A stretch of 64,000 nt of DNA, taken from contig NZ_JPRK01000010.1 of assembly GCF_000832125.1 (NCBI RefSeq), forward strand, positions 1 to 64,000, read 5' to 3'. A program made the position numbers and the translations under genes. Below the pieces are notes generated by a model, which saw only the letters and a list, made by a program, of their open reading frames with translations, had not been told where the DNA came from and did not search any database. Source of the stretch: Flavobacterium hibernum (GTDB lineage Bacteria; Bacteroidota; Bacteroidia; Flavobacteriales; Flavobacteriaceae). Shown here one piece after another: positions 17,567 to 26,433 of this stretch. Every line of letters starts with the position of its first letter. Position 1 is the stretch's first letter.

Positions 17567-18086
17567 CAGTAGTGTTTTTAAATTTTTCGTTTTCTTCAAT
17601 GCGCTGTAAAACCGTTTGTAAAAAAGAGATTCTGGTTTGTAAATTGCTAATCATGGCATAAATAATTTGTTTGTTTTCGCCATTCTTTTGCAACTCTGCA
17701 ATGATTTTTGCGTAATCGGCATCAAAAACTTTCATTTGTTTTAATGCATCATTAATAATTTGTTCGTTTTCAGGAGAACTTTTTTCTTTTAATTTAATCA
17801 ATTCGTTATCAATTAAAATACTGAAAATAGAATCGGTTCTTTTAGTTTCTTTAGATGCAAATTTGAGTTCTTTAGGTTTCTGTGTATTGTTGTAAAAAAG
17901 CGATACACCAAGAAGCACCAAAATTGAAGCAGCAATTGCCCAAACAGCATAATTCTTTTTCTTAGGTTGTTTTTTATTTAGTTTGTTAAAAAAATCAAGC
18001 TGATGATCAGAACTCATTTCCTGTACATCCCATTGATTTTCAAATTTTTCAAATAATTGATCTAAATTGTCATTTTCCTTTTTCAT
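17550..18086 (-). CDS. Single-pass membrane protein, probable anti-sigma factor
   Basis: A 178-aa protein. The N-terminal ~45 residues are acidic then basic and cytoplasmic, followed by one membrane helix (about 46-65, YAVWAIAASILVLLGVSLFY) and a charged helical periplasmic region. No zinc-binding HxxxCxxC motif is present. Its position directly after an ECF sigma gene, and its topology, suggest an anti-sigma factor. It lies 91 bases downstream of the sigma gene; that gap holds a small hairpin (about 18106-18123). Confidence 0.65.
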   Translation of the reverse strand: MKKENDNLDQLFEKFENQWDVQEMSSDHQLDFFNKLNKKQPKKKNYAVWAIAASILVLLGVSLFYNNTQKPKELKFASKETKRTDSIFSILIDNELIKLKEKSSPENEQIINDALKQMKVFDADYAKIIAELQKNGENKQIIYAMISNLQTRISFLQTVLQRIEENEKFKNTTDEKTL

Positions 18087-18177
18087 ATATCCAAAATTTA
18101 TTTTTTAGAGGTGATATATGGTATCGCCTTTTTATTTATTGGTGTTTGTTTGCACAAACTTTGCTTTAGTGGCGATT

Positions 18178-18732
18178 TCATATATCTTCTAATTTTTTAC
18201 GTAAACCTTCTTTTGCTCTGCTCAGCGTAGTCCGGCAGTTTGCATAACTTATATTTAAAATTTCGCTAATTTCTTCCTGGTCGTAGCCCTCAATATAAAA
18301 AAGCGTCAATACCATGCGATAATTATCCTTTAAGCTTAAAATGGTATCTAAAACTTGTTTTACCTTTAGTGAATTCAAATCAATATTTTCTGAAAAAAAG
18401 CCGTCATTTTCTTCCAGTTTATAGAGTGTTTTGCTTAAATCCTCGACCTGAAATGCATTATTCTTTTTATAAAAATCAATACTATAATTGATAATTATTT
18501 TTTTTAACCACGCACCAAACGCTACTTCTTGTTTGTAATCATTGATTTTTGTAAAAGCCTTTAAAAATCCTTCTTGCATGACGTCTTGTGCAAAATGTTC
18601 ATCTTTAACAATGCGGTAAGCCACATTGTACATCGCTTTACTGTAACGATTGTAAACTTCGAATTGAGCTTTTTGGTTGTTCTCCTTACAAAGTGTGATT
18701 AATTCTTCGATATTTTGGTTAGTTATACTCAA
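18178..18732 (-). CDS. ECF-type RNA polymerase sigma factor
   Basis: A 184-aa sigma-70 family protein. Region 2 is visible (YNVAYRIVKDEHFAQDVMQEGFLKAFTKI, about 34-62, with the D/E-rich polymerase contact). Region 4 is a helix-turn-helix (YDQEEISEILNISYANCRTTLSRAKEGLRKKL). It heads a six-gene minus-strand operon with a membrane protein, two beta-helix proteins and two serine hydrolases, so its signal and targets are probably in the envelope. Confidence 0.9.
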   Translation of the reverse strand: MSITNQNIEELITLCKENNQKAQFEVYNRYSKAMYNVAYRIVKDEHFAQDVMQEGFLKAFTKINDYKQEVAFGAWLKKIIINYSIDFYKKNNAFQVEDLSKTLYKLEENDGFFSENIDLNSLKVKQVLDTILSLKDNYRMVLTLFYIEGYDQEEISEILNISYANCRTTLSRAKEGLRKKLEDI

Positions 18733-18878
18733 GTAGTGGTTGCTTGTTTTTTATAATGACTTTGCTTTTTGGGGTTTGTTACACTTTTGATAAAATTAAT
18801 TGTAATTTTTTTGAAAATAGACCTTTTTATTATGTTAATTGCCCTTGACATCTCAATTTCAAAACTGCCTTTTTTGGT

Positions 18879-18896
18879 TTTGGCATAATGATTGTC
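18879..18896 (+). promoter_or_regulatory. Candidate sigma-54 promoter of lon
   Basis: TTTGGCATAATGATTGTC has the -24 GG at 18882-18883 and the -12 G at 18894, with the required 10 bases between. The -24 half matches TTGGCA well; the -12 half reads TTGTC instead of TTGCA. This would give a ~110-base leader containing the hairpin TTTTACT / AGTAAAA (about 18929-18949). Inference from motif and spacing only. Confidence 0.45.
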
Positions 18897-19018
18897 TATT
18901 TTTACGGCCTATCCTGTAAGTGAAACACTTTTACTGTTTTTAGTAAAAACTACAAAAGGTGAACTTATATTTACAGTTAGTATTAAATTTTTAATGACAA
19001 AACGACTTATATATTATT

Positions 19019-21472
19019 ATGTCAAACCATAAAATACTTACAATTGACAATCTGTCACTTCAAGAATTTGATTCAGAAGCAGAATTGATTCCATTATTAA
19101 CTCCAGAAGACGAAGAGGAAATGAATAACGAAGAGCTTCCGCTTTCGTTACCAATTTTACCTTTACGTAATACCGTTTTATTCCCTGGAGTAGTAATACC
19201 GATTTCGGCAGGAAGAGATAAATCAATAAAACTAATAAACGATGCCAATGCAGGCGGAAAAATCATTGGAGTAGTTTCTCAAATTAACGAAGAGGACGAA
19301 GATCCATCTAAAGATGATATTCATAAAATTGGTACTGTTGCCAGAATTCTGCGTGTTTTAAAAATGCCCGACGGAAACGTTACAGTAATCCTCCAAGGAA
19401 AAAAACGTTTTGAAATTGACGAAGTCGTTTCAGAAGAGCCTTATATTACAGCAACTATCAAAGAAGTTTCAGAAGAACGACCTGACGAAAATGACAGCGA
19501 GTTTACTGCAATTTTAGATTCAGTTAAAGAATTGGCAATTCAAATTATAAAAGAAAGTCCAAACATTCCATCAGAAGCAACTTTTGCGATTAAGAACATT
19601 GAAAGTCAATCGTTCCTGATCAATTTTGTTTCTTCTAATATGAATTTGTCGGTAAAAGAAAAACAAGGTCTTTTGTCTATAAACGGTTTAAAAGATCGCG
19701 CGTTAGAGACTTTACGATATATGAACATCGAGCTTCAAAAATTAGAATTGAAAAATGATATTCAGTCAAAAGTTCGTTTTGATCTTGATCAGCAGCAACG
19801 TGAATATTTCTTGCACCAGCAAATGAAAACCATTCAGGAAGAATTGGGTGGCGTTTCGCAAGAAGAAGAAATGGACGAAATGGGTCTGAAAGCGAAAACT
19901 AAAAAATGGGACGAAAAAACGCAAAAGCATTTCGAAAAAGAATTGTCTAAAATGCGCAGAATGAATCCGCAATCGCCAGATTTTGGAATTCAACGCAATT
20001 ATTTAGAATTGTTTTTAGAGTTACCTTGGGGGGAATATTCTAAAGATAAATTCGATTTAAAACATGCTCAAAAAATATTAGATAAAGATCATTTTGGACT
20101 TGAGGAAGTTAAGAAAAGAATGATTGAACACTTGGCAGTATTGAAACTTCGTAACGATATGAAGTCTCCAATTATTTGTTTAACAGGACCTCCAGGAGTT
20201 GGTAAAACATCTATTGGGCGATCTGTTGCCGAGGCTTTAGGTCGTGAATATGTGCGTATCTCATTAGGTGGATTACGTGACGAAGCCGAAATTCGCGGAC
20301 ATAGAAAAACTTATATTGGTGCAATGCCTGGTAGAATTATTCAAAGTTTAAAGAAAGCAGGAACGTCAAATCCAGTATTTATTTTAGACGAAATTGATAA
20401 ATTATCAAGCGGAAATAGTGGAGATCCATCATCAGCTTTATTAGAAGTTTTAGATCCGGAGCAAAACAATGCTTTTTATGATAATTTCCTGGAAATGGGT
20501 TATGATTTATCTAAAGTCATGTTTATTGCAACATCAAACAATATGGCATCTATTCAGCCTGCTTTGCGTGACAGAATGGAAGTGATCAAAATGTCAGGTT
20601 ATACAATTGAAGAAAAAGTAGAGATTGCAAAAAGACACTTGTTTCCAAAACAATTAGAAGCGCACGGATTAACTTCAAAAGATTTAACAATTGGTAAAAA
20701 ACAATTAGAGAAAATTGTTGAAGGTTATACACGTGAATCTGGTGTTCGTAATCTAGAAACTAAAATAGCTCAGGTTATTCGTAATGCTGCAAAATCTGTG
20801 GCAATGGAAGAGGAGTACAATAAAAAAGTAACTGACGAAGATATTATAAAAGTATTAGGCGTGCCAAGATTAGAGCGCGATAAATACGAAAACAATGATA
20901 TTGCAGGAGTTGTTACAGGTCTTGCCTGGACAAGTGTTGGTGGAGATATTTTATTTATTGAATCATTAATTTCCGAAGGAAAAGGTTCATTGACAATTAC
21001 AGGAAATCTTGGAAATGTCATGAAAGAATCAGCTACAATTGCTTTAGAATACATTAAAGCAAATGCTAAAAAACTAGGATTAAGTGTAGAGTTATTCCAA
21101 AAATATAATATTCATTTACACGTTCCGGAAGGAGCAACGCCAAAAGACGGACCAAGCGCCGGTATTGCAATGCTGACCTCTTTGGTTTCTTTATTAACAC
21201 AAAAGAAAGTAAAGAAAAGTTTAGCAATGACAGGTGAAATTACGCTTCGCGGAAAAGTTTTACCAGTTGGTGGAATTAAAGAAAAAATACTTGCAGCTAA
21301 AAGAGCAGGAATTAAAGAAATTATTCTATGTCACGAAAACAAAAGTGATATTGATGAAATCAAAGCAGAGTATTTAGAAGGTTTAACTTTTCATTACGTA
21401 AAAGAAATGAGTGAAGTTTTAGCTTTGGCTCTTACAGATCAAAGTGTTAAAAATGCGAAAGTATTGAAATAA
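19019..21472 (+). CDS. lon: ATP-dependent protease Lon
   Basis: An 817-aa LonA. The N-terminal substrate domain begins with LPLRNTVLFPGVVIPI. The AAA+ module has Walker A GPPGVGKTS (about 389-397) and Walker B FILDEIDKL. The C-terminal serine protease domain has PKDGPSAGIAM with catalytic serine near 713 and GGIKEK with the catalytic lysine near 756. It degrades misfolded and regulatory proteins in the cytoplasm. It has a 286-base upstream region with a possible sigma-54 promoter and a terminator just after the stop. Confidence 0.97.
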   Translation: MSNHKILTIDNLSLQEFDSEAELIPLLTPEDEEEMNNEELPLSLPILPLRNTVLFPGVVIPISAGRDKSIKLINDANAGGKIIGVVSQINEEDEDPSKDDIHKIGTVARILRVLKMPDGNVTVILQGKKRFEIDEVVSEEPYITATIKEVSEERPDENDSEFTAILDSVKELAIQIIKESPNIPSEATFAIKNIESQSFLINFVSSNMNLSVKEKQGLLSINGLKDRALETLRYMNIELQKLELKNDIQSKVRFDLDQQQREYFLHQQMKTIQEELGGVSQEEEMDEMGLKAKTKKWDEKTQKHFEKELSKMRRMNPQSPDFGIQRNYLELFLELPWGEYSKDKFDLKHAQKILDKDHFGLEEVKKRMIEHLAVLKLRNDMKSPIICLTGPPGVGKTSIGRSVAEALGREYVRISLGGLRDEAEIRGHRKTYIGAMPGRIIQSLKKAGTSNPVFILDEIDKLSSGNSGDPSSALLEVLDPEQNNAFYDNFLEMGYDLSKVMFIATSNNMASIQPALRDRMEVIKMSGYTIEEKVEIAKRHLFPKQLEAHGLTSKDLTIGKKQLEKIVEGYTRESGVRNLETKIAQVIRNAAKSVAMEEEYNKKVTDEDIIKVLGVPRLERDKYENNDIAGVVTGLAWTSVGGDILFIESLISEGKGSLTITGNLGNVMKESATIALEYIKANAKKLGLSVELFQKYNIHLHVPEGATPKDGPSAGIAMLTSLVSLLTQKKVKKSLAMTGEITLRGKVLPVGGIKEKILAAKRAGIKEIILCHENKSDIDEIKAEYLEGLTFHYVKEMSEVLALALTDQSVKNAKVLK

Positions 21473-21497
21473 ATTTCAATAGAAATCCCAATATTTT

Positions 21498-21549
21498 AAA
21501 ATCCAAATTCCAGGCTGTTAGTTCAGTTTTGGAGTTTGGATTTTTTTTT
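21498..21549 (+). terminator. Terminator of lon
   Basis: A 15-base stem (21498-21512 with 21530-21544, one G-T pair) with a T run of nine. Confidence 0.85.
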
Positions 21550-21726
21550 ATGAGAATATGGATATCATTTATTTGATTGGAATTTGGAGTTTAAAACATT
21601 GGAGTTTTCCTTTCAAATTAGAGTTTGGAAATTTTTTATTGGAATTTAAATATATTTATTTTTTATAACTTATATAATTTTATCTTCGCATTTGCGTTAT
21701 TCCCACATAGGAATCGCCCCAAAAGC

Positions 21727-22746
21727 ATGTTAAAACGATTTGTTTTACTTTTTTTTAGTTTGGTTTGTTCGGTTTCATTCGGGCAAATTGGGGGACGTTA
21801 CACCTATCAATTTCTAAATTTAACAACGTCACCAAGGCAGGCAGCGTTGGGAGGAAAAACAATAACGATTTACGATGAAGACGTCAACCAAGCGATGTCT
21901 AATCCAGCAGCTTTAAAAGAAGATATGGACAATCACCTTGCTATGAATTATGGTAATTATTATGGAGAAGCTTCTTATGGAACTGCTTCATATGCTTATA
22001 CATACGATAGACACGTTCAAACTTTTTATGCAGGGATAAGTTATGTAAATTATGGTTCATTTGAAGGTTATGACGAAAATGGTCAGTCAACATCAAGTTT
22101 TACAGGAAGCGAAGGTGCGTTATCCTTAGGATATGCTTACAATGTTCCTTATACAGACCTGCATATTGGTGTAAATGCAAAGCTAATAACTTCGACTTTA
22201 GAAAGTTATAATTCAATAGGTGGTGCAATTGATGTGGGAATTATGTATCAAATTGAGAAAAATGATGTAAATTTGGCATTAGTAATCCGTAATATTGGAA
22301 CACAGTTTACAACCTATTCCGGAATAAAAGAGAATTTACCATTTGAAATCGTTGCTGGGGTTTCGCAAGAATTAGAACACGTTCCTCTTCGTTGGCATCT
22401 TTCGTTAGAAAATTTACAACAATGGAATCTTTCTTTTTCGAATCCTGTTCGTGGAGAAACCAACATTGACGGAACAACAAGTGATGAAAAAGTTTCGTTT
22501 GTAAATAATGCTTTACGACATGTTGTTTTTGGTGTAGAGCTATTTCCTAAAAAAGCATTTAATGTACGTTTAGGATATAATTTTAGAAGAGGAGAAGAAT
22601 TAAGAGTTAATGAACAACGTAATTTTTCAGGTGTTTCGTTAGGTTTTGGTTTAAAAGTAAATAAGTTAAAGTTTAATTACTCGTATTCGAGATATACATT
22701 GGCAGCAAACACAAGTCTTTTTGGTTTAATTTTAAATTTTCAATAG
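21727..22746 (+). CDS. porQ: Type IX secretion system protein PorQ
   Basis: A 339-aa exported protein. The ATG at 21727 begins the signal peptide (MLKRFVLLFFSLVCSVSFGQ); an in-frame upstream start would add 34 residues. The region GGRYTYQFLNLTTSPRQAALGGKTI with DVNQAMSNPAAL is typical of PorQ, and the rest predicts an outer-membrane beta-barrel (PorP/SprF-PorV-like fold). In Porphyromonas gingivalis PorQ is part of the PorU/V/Q/Z attachment complex that processes secreted T9SS cargo. It lies next to cmk apart from the two inserted transpeptidase-like genes. Confidence 0.87.
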   Translation: MLKRFVLLFFSLVCSVSFGQIGGRYTYQFLNLTTSPRQAALGGKTITIYDEDVNQAMSNPAALKEDMDNHLAMNYGNYYGEASYGTASYAYTYDRHVQTFYAGISYVNYGSFEGYDENGQSTSSFTGSEGALSLGYAYNVPYTDLHIGVNAKLITSTLESYNSIGGAIDVGIMYQIEKNDVNLALVIRNIGTQFTTYSGIKENLPFEIVAGVSQELEHVPLRWHLSLENLQQWNLSFSNPVRGETNIDGTTSDEKVSFVNNALRHVVFGVELFPKKAFNVRLGYNFRRGEELRVNEQRNFSGVSLGFGLKVNKLKFNYSYSRYTLAANTSLFGLILNFQ

Positions 22747-22750
22747 TTAT

Positions 22751-23353
22751 ATGAAAATATTCAGTTTATTTTTGTTCGTAACTGTAGGCTTTTTTTCGGG
22801 TTCAAAATCCTACTTAAAAAAGGAAACTACCACAACCAATTTAGAAATAGATAGGATTAACAGTAGAATCGACGATATAAAAGATATGATTTGTGCTGAT
22901 TCTAAGTACAATACCAAAATTGCTTTTTTCGTTGATATGAGAATACCTTCGGGTAAAAATCGTTTTTTTGTTTACGATCTTGTAAATAATAAAATTATCG
23001 ATCAAGGTTTGGTAGCTCACGGTTCAGGGTCTGAAACTGGAGCAAAAGGCAATTTGAAATTTAGCAACGAACCAAACTCAAACTGTACTGCATTAGGAAG
23101 ATATGCTATCGAAAAATGCTATAAGGGTTCTTTTGGAAAATCGTATAAACTAAATGGTTTAGATGAAACTAATAACAATGCTTTAAAAAGAGCTATTGTT
23201 TTGCATTATTACTCTGCAGTACCTTATGAAGAACAGGATTATTATATTAGTAATAGTCACGGTTGTCCAATGGTTAATGAGCAGTTCTTTAAACGAATCG
23301 AAAAACTAATCGATACCTCAAAATCTAAGATTATTTTAGACGTTTATTATTAA
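22751..23353 (+). CDS. L,D-transpeptidase-like catalytic domain protein (YkuD_2), copy 1
   Basis: A 200-aa protein with an N-terminal hydrophobic segment (MKIFSLFLFVTVGFFSGS) that may be a signal peptide or anchor. The core has FFVYDLVNNKIIDQGLVAHGSGS, LKFSNEPNS, LGRYAI, an active-site histidine in VLHYY and the nucleophile motif NSHGCPMVN. This is the PF13645 type of murein L,D-transpeptidase-like domain. It starts 4 bases after the porQ stop. It may cross-link or trim peptidoglycan; direct activity of this subfamily is little documented. Confidence 0.78.
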   Translation: MKIFSLFLFVTVGFFSGSKSYLKKETTTTNLEIDRINSRIDDIKDMICADSKYNTKIAFFVDMRIPSGKNRFFVYDLVNNKIIDQGLVAHGSGSETGAKGNLKFSNEPNSNCTALGRYAIEKCYKGSFGKSYKLNGLDETNNNALKRAIVLHYYSAVPYEEQDYYISNSHGCPMVNEQFFKRIEKLIDTSKSKIILDVYY

Positions 23354-23389
23354 ATAAAATTTTATTCTCTAAATTTTAATAAAAATATT

Positions 23390-23426
23390 ATTACTGTTGT
23401 ACGTTTGTCAACGGTAATTTTTTTTG
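23390..23426 (+). terminator. Terminator between the two YkuD_2 genes
   Basis: Stem 23390-23399 with 23409-23418 (one T-G pair), then eight T. It probably separates copy 2 from the porQ transcript. Confidence 0.75.
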
Positions 23427-23476
23427 CCTTTTTTTATTTTTCACTTTAATTTATCAAATCAATTAAGCGGTTATTT

Positions 23477-24100
23477 ATGAAGAAGATTTTTTTTGCTTCT
23501 CTTTTGTTACTGTTGTTTTTTATTGGCTATAAGATTGTTGTAAAACGTTATGAGTCATCATCTCTAGAAAAGGAAACATCATTGCTAGCTGATAAAAAAG
23601 TTGATCAAACGCAAGTAAAAGAGGTTAAGAGAATAATAAAGTCTAATAAAAAATACAACGAGAAAATTGCATTTTTTATCGATATGAAAATACCCTCAGG
23701 TAAGAATCGCTTTTTTGTCTATGATCTAGTAAATAATCAAATTCTAGATCAAGGTTTAGTAGCTCATGGTTCTGGCTCTGAAACTAATATTAAAGGAAAA
23801 CTTAAATTTAGTAATGTTCCTAACTCATTAAGTACTTCATTAGGAAAGTATTCCATCGGGAAACATTATAACGGAAAGTTCGGAAAAGCTTATAAATTGT
23901 ACGGATTAGATAAAACAAATAGTAATGCATTTGTGCGGGATATTGTTTTTCATTACTATTATGATGTTCCATATAACGAGCAAAATGGATATATTTGCAA
24001 CAGTTATGGCTGTCCAATGGTAAATAAAAAGTACTTTGAAAGAATGGCTAAAATAATAGATACTTCTAAATCAGATATTTTGATGAGTATTTACTATTAA
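23477..24100 (+). CDS. L,D-transpeptidase-like catalytic domain protein (YkuD_2), copy 2
   Basis: A 207-aa paralogue of the preceding gene. It shares almost the same core (FFVYDLVNNQILDQGLVAHGSGS, LKFSNVPNS, HYNGKFGKAYKLYGLD) behind a hydrophobic N-terminus that looks like a membrane anchor. The first histidine is kept (VFHYY) and the nucleophile cysteine too, but the tetrad reads NSYGCPMVN, tyrosine replacing the histidine of copy 1. In this family the residue before GC is variable, so activity is not excluded. Recent tandem duplication is likely. Confidence 0.75.
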   Translation: MKKIFFASLLLLLFFIGYKIVVKRYESSSLEKETSLLADKKVDQTQVKEVKRIIKSNKKYNEKIAFFIDMKIPSGKNRFFVYDLVNNQILDQGLVAHGSGSETNIKGKLKFSNVPNSLSTSLGKYSIGKHYNGKFGKAYKLYGLDKTNSNAFVRDIVFHYYYDVPYNEQNGYICNSYGCPMVNKKYFERMAKIIDTSKSDILMSIYY

Positions 24101-24146
24101 ATTCATTTGGAAGCTGTAAAGAAATTAAAATTTAAAAAATAAAAAA

Positions 24147-24839
24147 TTGAAAAAAATTACCATTGCAATTGATGGATTCTCATCAACAGGAAAAAGCACT
24201 TTAGCCAAACAATTAGCAAAAGAGTTAGGATATGTTTATGTAGATACTGGAGCAATGTATCGCGCTATAACATATTTTGCAATGCAAAAGCAGCTTATAA
24301 AAACAGATTTTTTTGATAAAAAATCATTGACAGAAGTTCTGCCTAAAATTCAATTAGAATTTAAGTTTAATGCTGATTTGGGTTTTGCTGAGATGTATTT
24401 GAATGATGAAAATGTTGAGAAACAGATTAGAACTATTGAAGTTTCAAATTTTGTTAGCAAAGTAGCCGAAGTTTCTGAAGTGCGATCTAAATTGGTAGAG
24501 CAGCAAAAAGAAATGGGAAAAAATAAAGCTATAGTTATGGATGGTAGAGATATTGGAACTGTAGTTTTTCCAGATGCCGAACTTAAAATTTTCATGACAG
24601 CCAGTGCTGAAACCCGTGCTCAAAGACGTTTTGATGAGTTACAACAAAAAGGTGATGATGTATCGTATGAAGATGTTTTGAAAAATGTAGTAGAAAGAGA
24701 TTATATTGATACACACCGTGAAGATTCTCCTTTGGTTATTGCCGATGATGCAATAGAAATAGATAATTCCTACTTAAATAAAGAAGAGCAATTTGCAGCT
24801 GTCTTAGATTTGGTAAATGATGTTGTTAAAACGAATTAA
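24147..24839 (+). CDS. cmk: Cytidylate kinase
   Basis: A 230-aa kinase phosphorylating CMP/dCMP. The P-loop is GFSSTGKST, followed by the nucleotide-binding YVDTGAMYRAITY, and VMDGRDIGTVVFPDA with the CMP-contacting GRD. The only workable start is the TTG at 24147: upstream in the same frame a stop occurs at 24126 with no ATG between, and the P-loop begins only nine codons in. It is in the neighbourhood of rpsA, as in many bacteria, but two genes intervene. Confidence 0.94.
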   Translation: MKKITIAIDGFSSTGKSTLAKQLAKELGYVYVDTGAMYRAITYFAMQKQLIKTDFFDKKSLTEVLPKIQLEFKFNADLGFAEMYLNDENVEKQIRTIEVSNFVSKVAEVSEVRSKLVEQQKEMGKNKAIVMDGRDIGTVVFPDAELKIFMTASAETRAQRRFDELQQKGDDVSYEDVLKNVVERDYIDTHREDSPLVIADDAIEIDNSYLNKEEQFAAVLDLVNDVVKTN

Positions 24840-24908
24840 TTTTTTGTAGATATTATTTTTAATGGTAGTTTTACCGCTTCATTTTTATTAAAAAGACAAT
24901 TTCATCAT

Positions 24909-26285
24909 ATGGGAATTAAAAACAGGTTGATTATAATGAGCTTTCTTCAATTTTTTGTTTGGGGAGCCTGGCTTATAACAATTGGAAATTATTGGTTTGG
25001 AACTAAAAATTGGGAAGGAACTCAGTTTGGTCTTGTTTTCGGAACCATGGGAATTGCTTCTTTATTCATGCCAACCTTAACGGGAATTATTGCTGACAGA
25101 TGGATAAATGCTGAAAAATTATATGGTTTTTTACATATAGTTTATGCTTTAGTTTTATTTGGTATTGCGCATGTAACTACGCCGGATAATTTTATTTATG
25201 TAATGTTTGCTGCAATGTGTTGTTATATGCCAACAATTGCGTTGAGTAACTCTATTTCGTACACTTCATTAAAATTAAACAATAAAAACATTGTAAAAGA
25301 TTTTCCCCCAATTCGTGTTTGGGGAACTATTGGTTTTATTGCGGCAATGTGGATTACGAATTTAAGTGGAAGTAAAGCAACAGAATATCAATTTTATATC
25401 GCTGGTGTTGGAGCCTTAATTCTAGGGATTTATGCCTTTACTTTACCAAAATGTGAACCACAGCGTTTGACTAAAGAAGACGCAACCTTGACTGAAACTC
25501 TTGGTTTAGAGGCTTTCAAATTGTTTGGAAATTATAAAATGGCTTTGTTTTTTGTGTTTTCTATGTTTTTAGGAGGAGCATTACAATTAACAAACGCTTA
25601 CGGAGATGTGTTTTTGGATGAATTTAAGCATTTTCCAAAATATGCCGATTCTTTCGTGATTAAATATTCGACTATTATTATGTCGATTTCTCAAGTATCA
25701 GAAACTTTGTTTATCTTGGCAATTCCGTTTTTCTTAAGACGTTTTGGAATCAAACAAGTAATGTTAATTAGTATGTTGGCTTGGGTTTTACGTTTCGGAT
25801 TATTTGCTTTTGGAGATCCTGTTGGAGGTTTATGGATGATCATTATGTCTTGTGTAGTTTACGGAATGGCATTCGACTTCTTTAATATTTCAGGTTCTTT
25901 ATTTGTAGAAAGTAATACTGATTCAAAAATACGTTCATCTGCACAAGGATTATTTATGATGATGACCAACGGGGTAGGTGCAGTTCTGGGAAGTTTAACT
26001 TCTGGTTGGGCAATTGACCGTTTCTTTACAAAATCATTCAGCAATACAACTGAATTAGCTGGATTTTTACAAACAGATACAACAAACTCTAAGATGTTAG
26101 AATTTGTAAAAGGACAGGGGAATTCTGTTTCTACTGACGGAATTTTTACCAATCCAATTTTAATGAAAGATTGGCATACAATCTGGTTATCATTTGCTGC
26201 TTATGCATTAGTTATCGCAATTGCATTTGCCGTTTTGTTTAAACATAAACATGATCCAAAGGAAATTGAGAATTTGAGTCATTAA
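24909..26285 (+). CDS. Nucleoside permease, NHS/NupG-type MFS transporter
   Basis: A 458-aa, 12-TM protein. The first helix reads LQFFVWGAWLITIGNYWF, followed by GTMGIASLFMPTLTGIIADRWI; both are characteristic of the nucleoside:H+ symporter family (NupG/XapB). The insertion between TM7 and TM8 and the C-terminal segment WHTIWLSFAAYALVIAIAFAVLF agree. It follows cmk by 69 bases, so nucleoside uptake and pyrimidine nucleotide salvage may be co-expressed. A terminator follows. Confidence 0.85.
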   Translation: MGIKNRLIIMSFLQFFVWGAWLITIGNYWFGTKNWEGTQFGLVFGTMGIASLFMPTLTGIIADRWINAEKLYGFLHIVYALVLFGIAHVTTPDNFIYVMFAAMCCYMPTIALSNSISYTSLKLNNKNIVKDFPPIRVWGTIGFIAAMWITNLSGSKATEYQFYIAGVGALILGIYAFTLPKCEPQRLTKEDATLTETLGLEAFKLFGNYKMALFFVFSMFLGGALQLTNAYGDVFLDEFKHFPKYADSFVIKYSTIIMSISQVSETLFILAIPFFLRRFGIKQVMLISMLAWVLRFGLFAFGDPVGGLWMIIMSCVVYGMAFDFFNISGSLFVESNTDSKIRSSAQGLFMMMTNGVGAVLGSLTSGWAIDRFFTKSFSNTTELAGFLQTDTTNSKMLEFVKGQGNSVSTDGIFTNPILMKDWHTIWLSFAAYALVIAIAFAVLFKHKHDPKEIENLSH

Positions 26286-26344
26286 AAAAAGATTGGATCA
26301 ATTATGGTTTAGTTTTTTTAATAACGAATAATAAGCAATATTAT

Positions 26345-26389
26345 AACACCACAAAAGTTTCTTGATTTAGAAGTTTTTGTGGTGTTTTT
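26345..26389 (+). terminator. Terminator after the nucleoside permease gene
   Basis: A 12-bp perfect stem (26345-26356 with 26375-26386) followed by T-rich sequence. Confidence 0.85.
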
Positions 26390-26433
26390 ATTTAAATTCT
26401 GTATTGTGAAAAAAGTTAATAAAACGAATAATT

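Noticed and set aside
18106..18123. A terminator or attenuator between the sigma and anti-sigma genes
   Set aside because: The T run lies on the plus strand, while the genes are on the minus strand; on the minus strand no U tract follows the hairpin.
23477..24100. Copy 2 of the YkuD_2 pair as an inactive pseudogene
   Set aside because: Full length, no frame breaks, Cys and first His retained; the residue changed is variable in this family.
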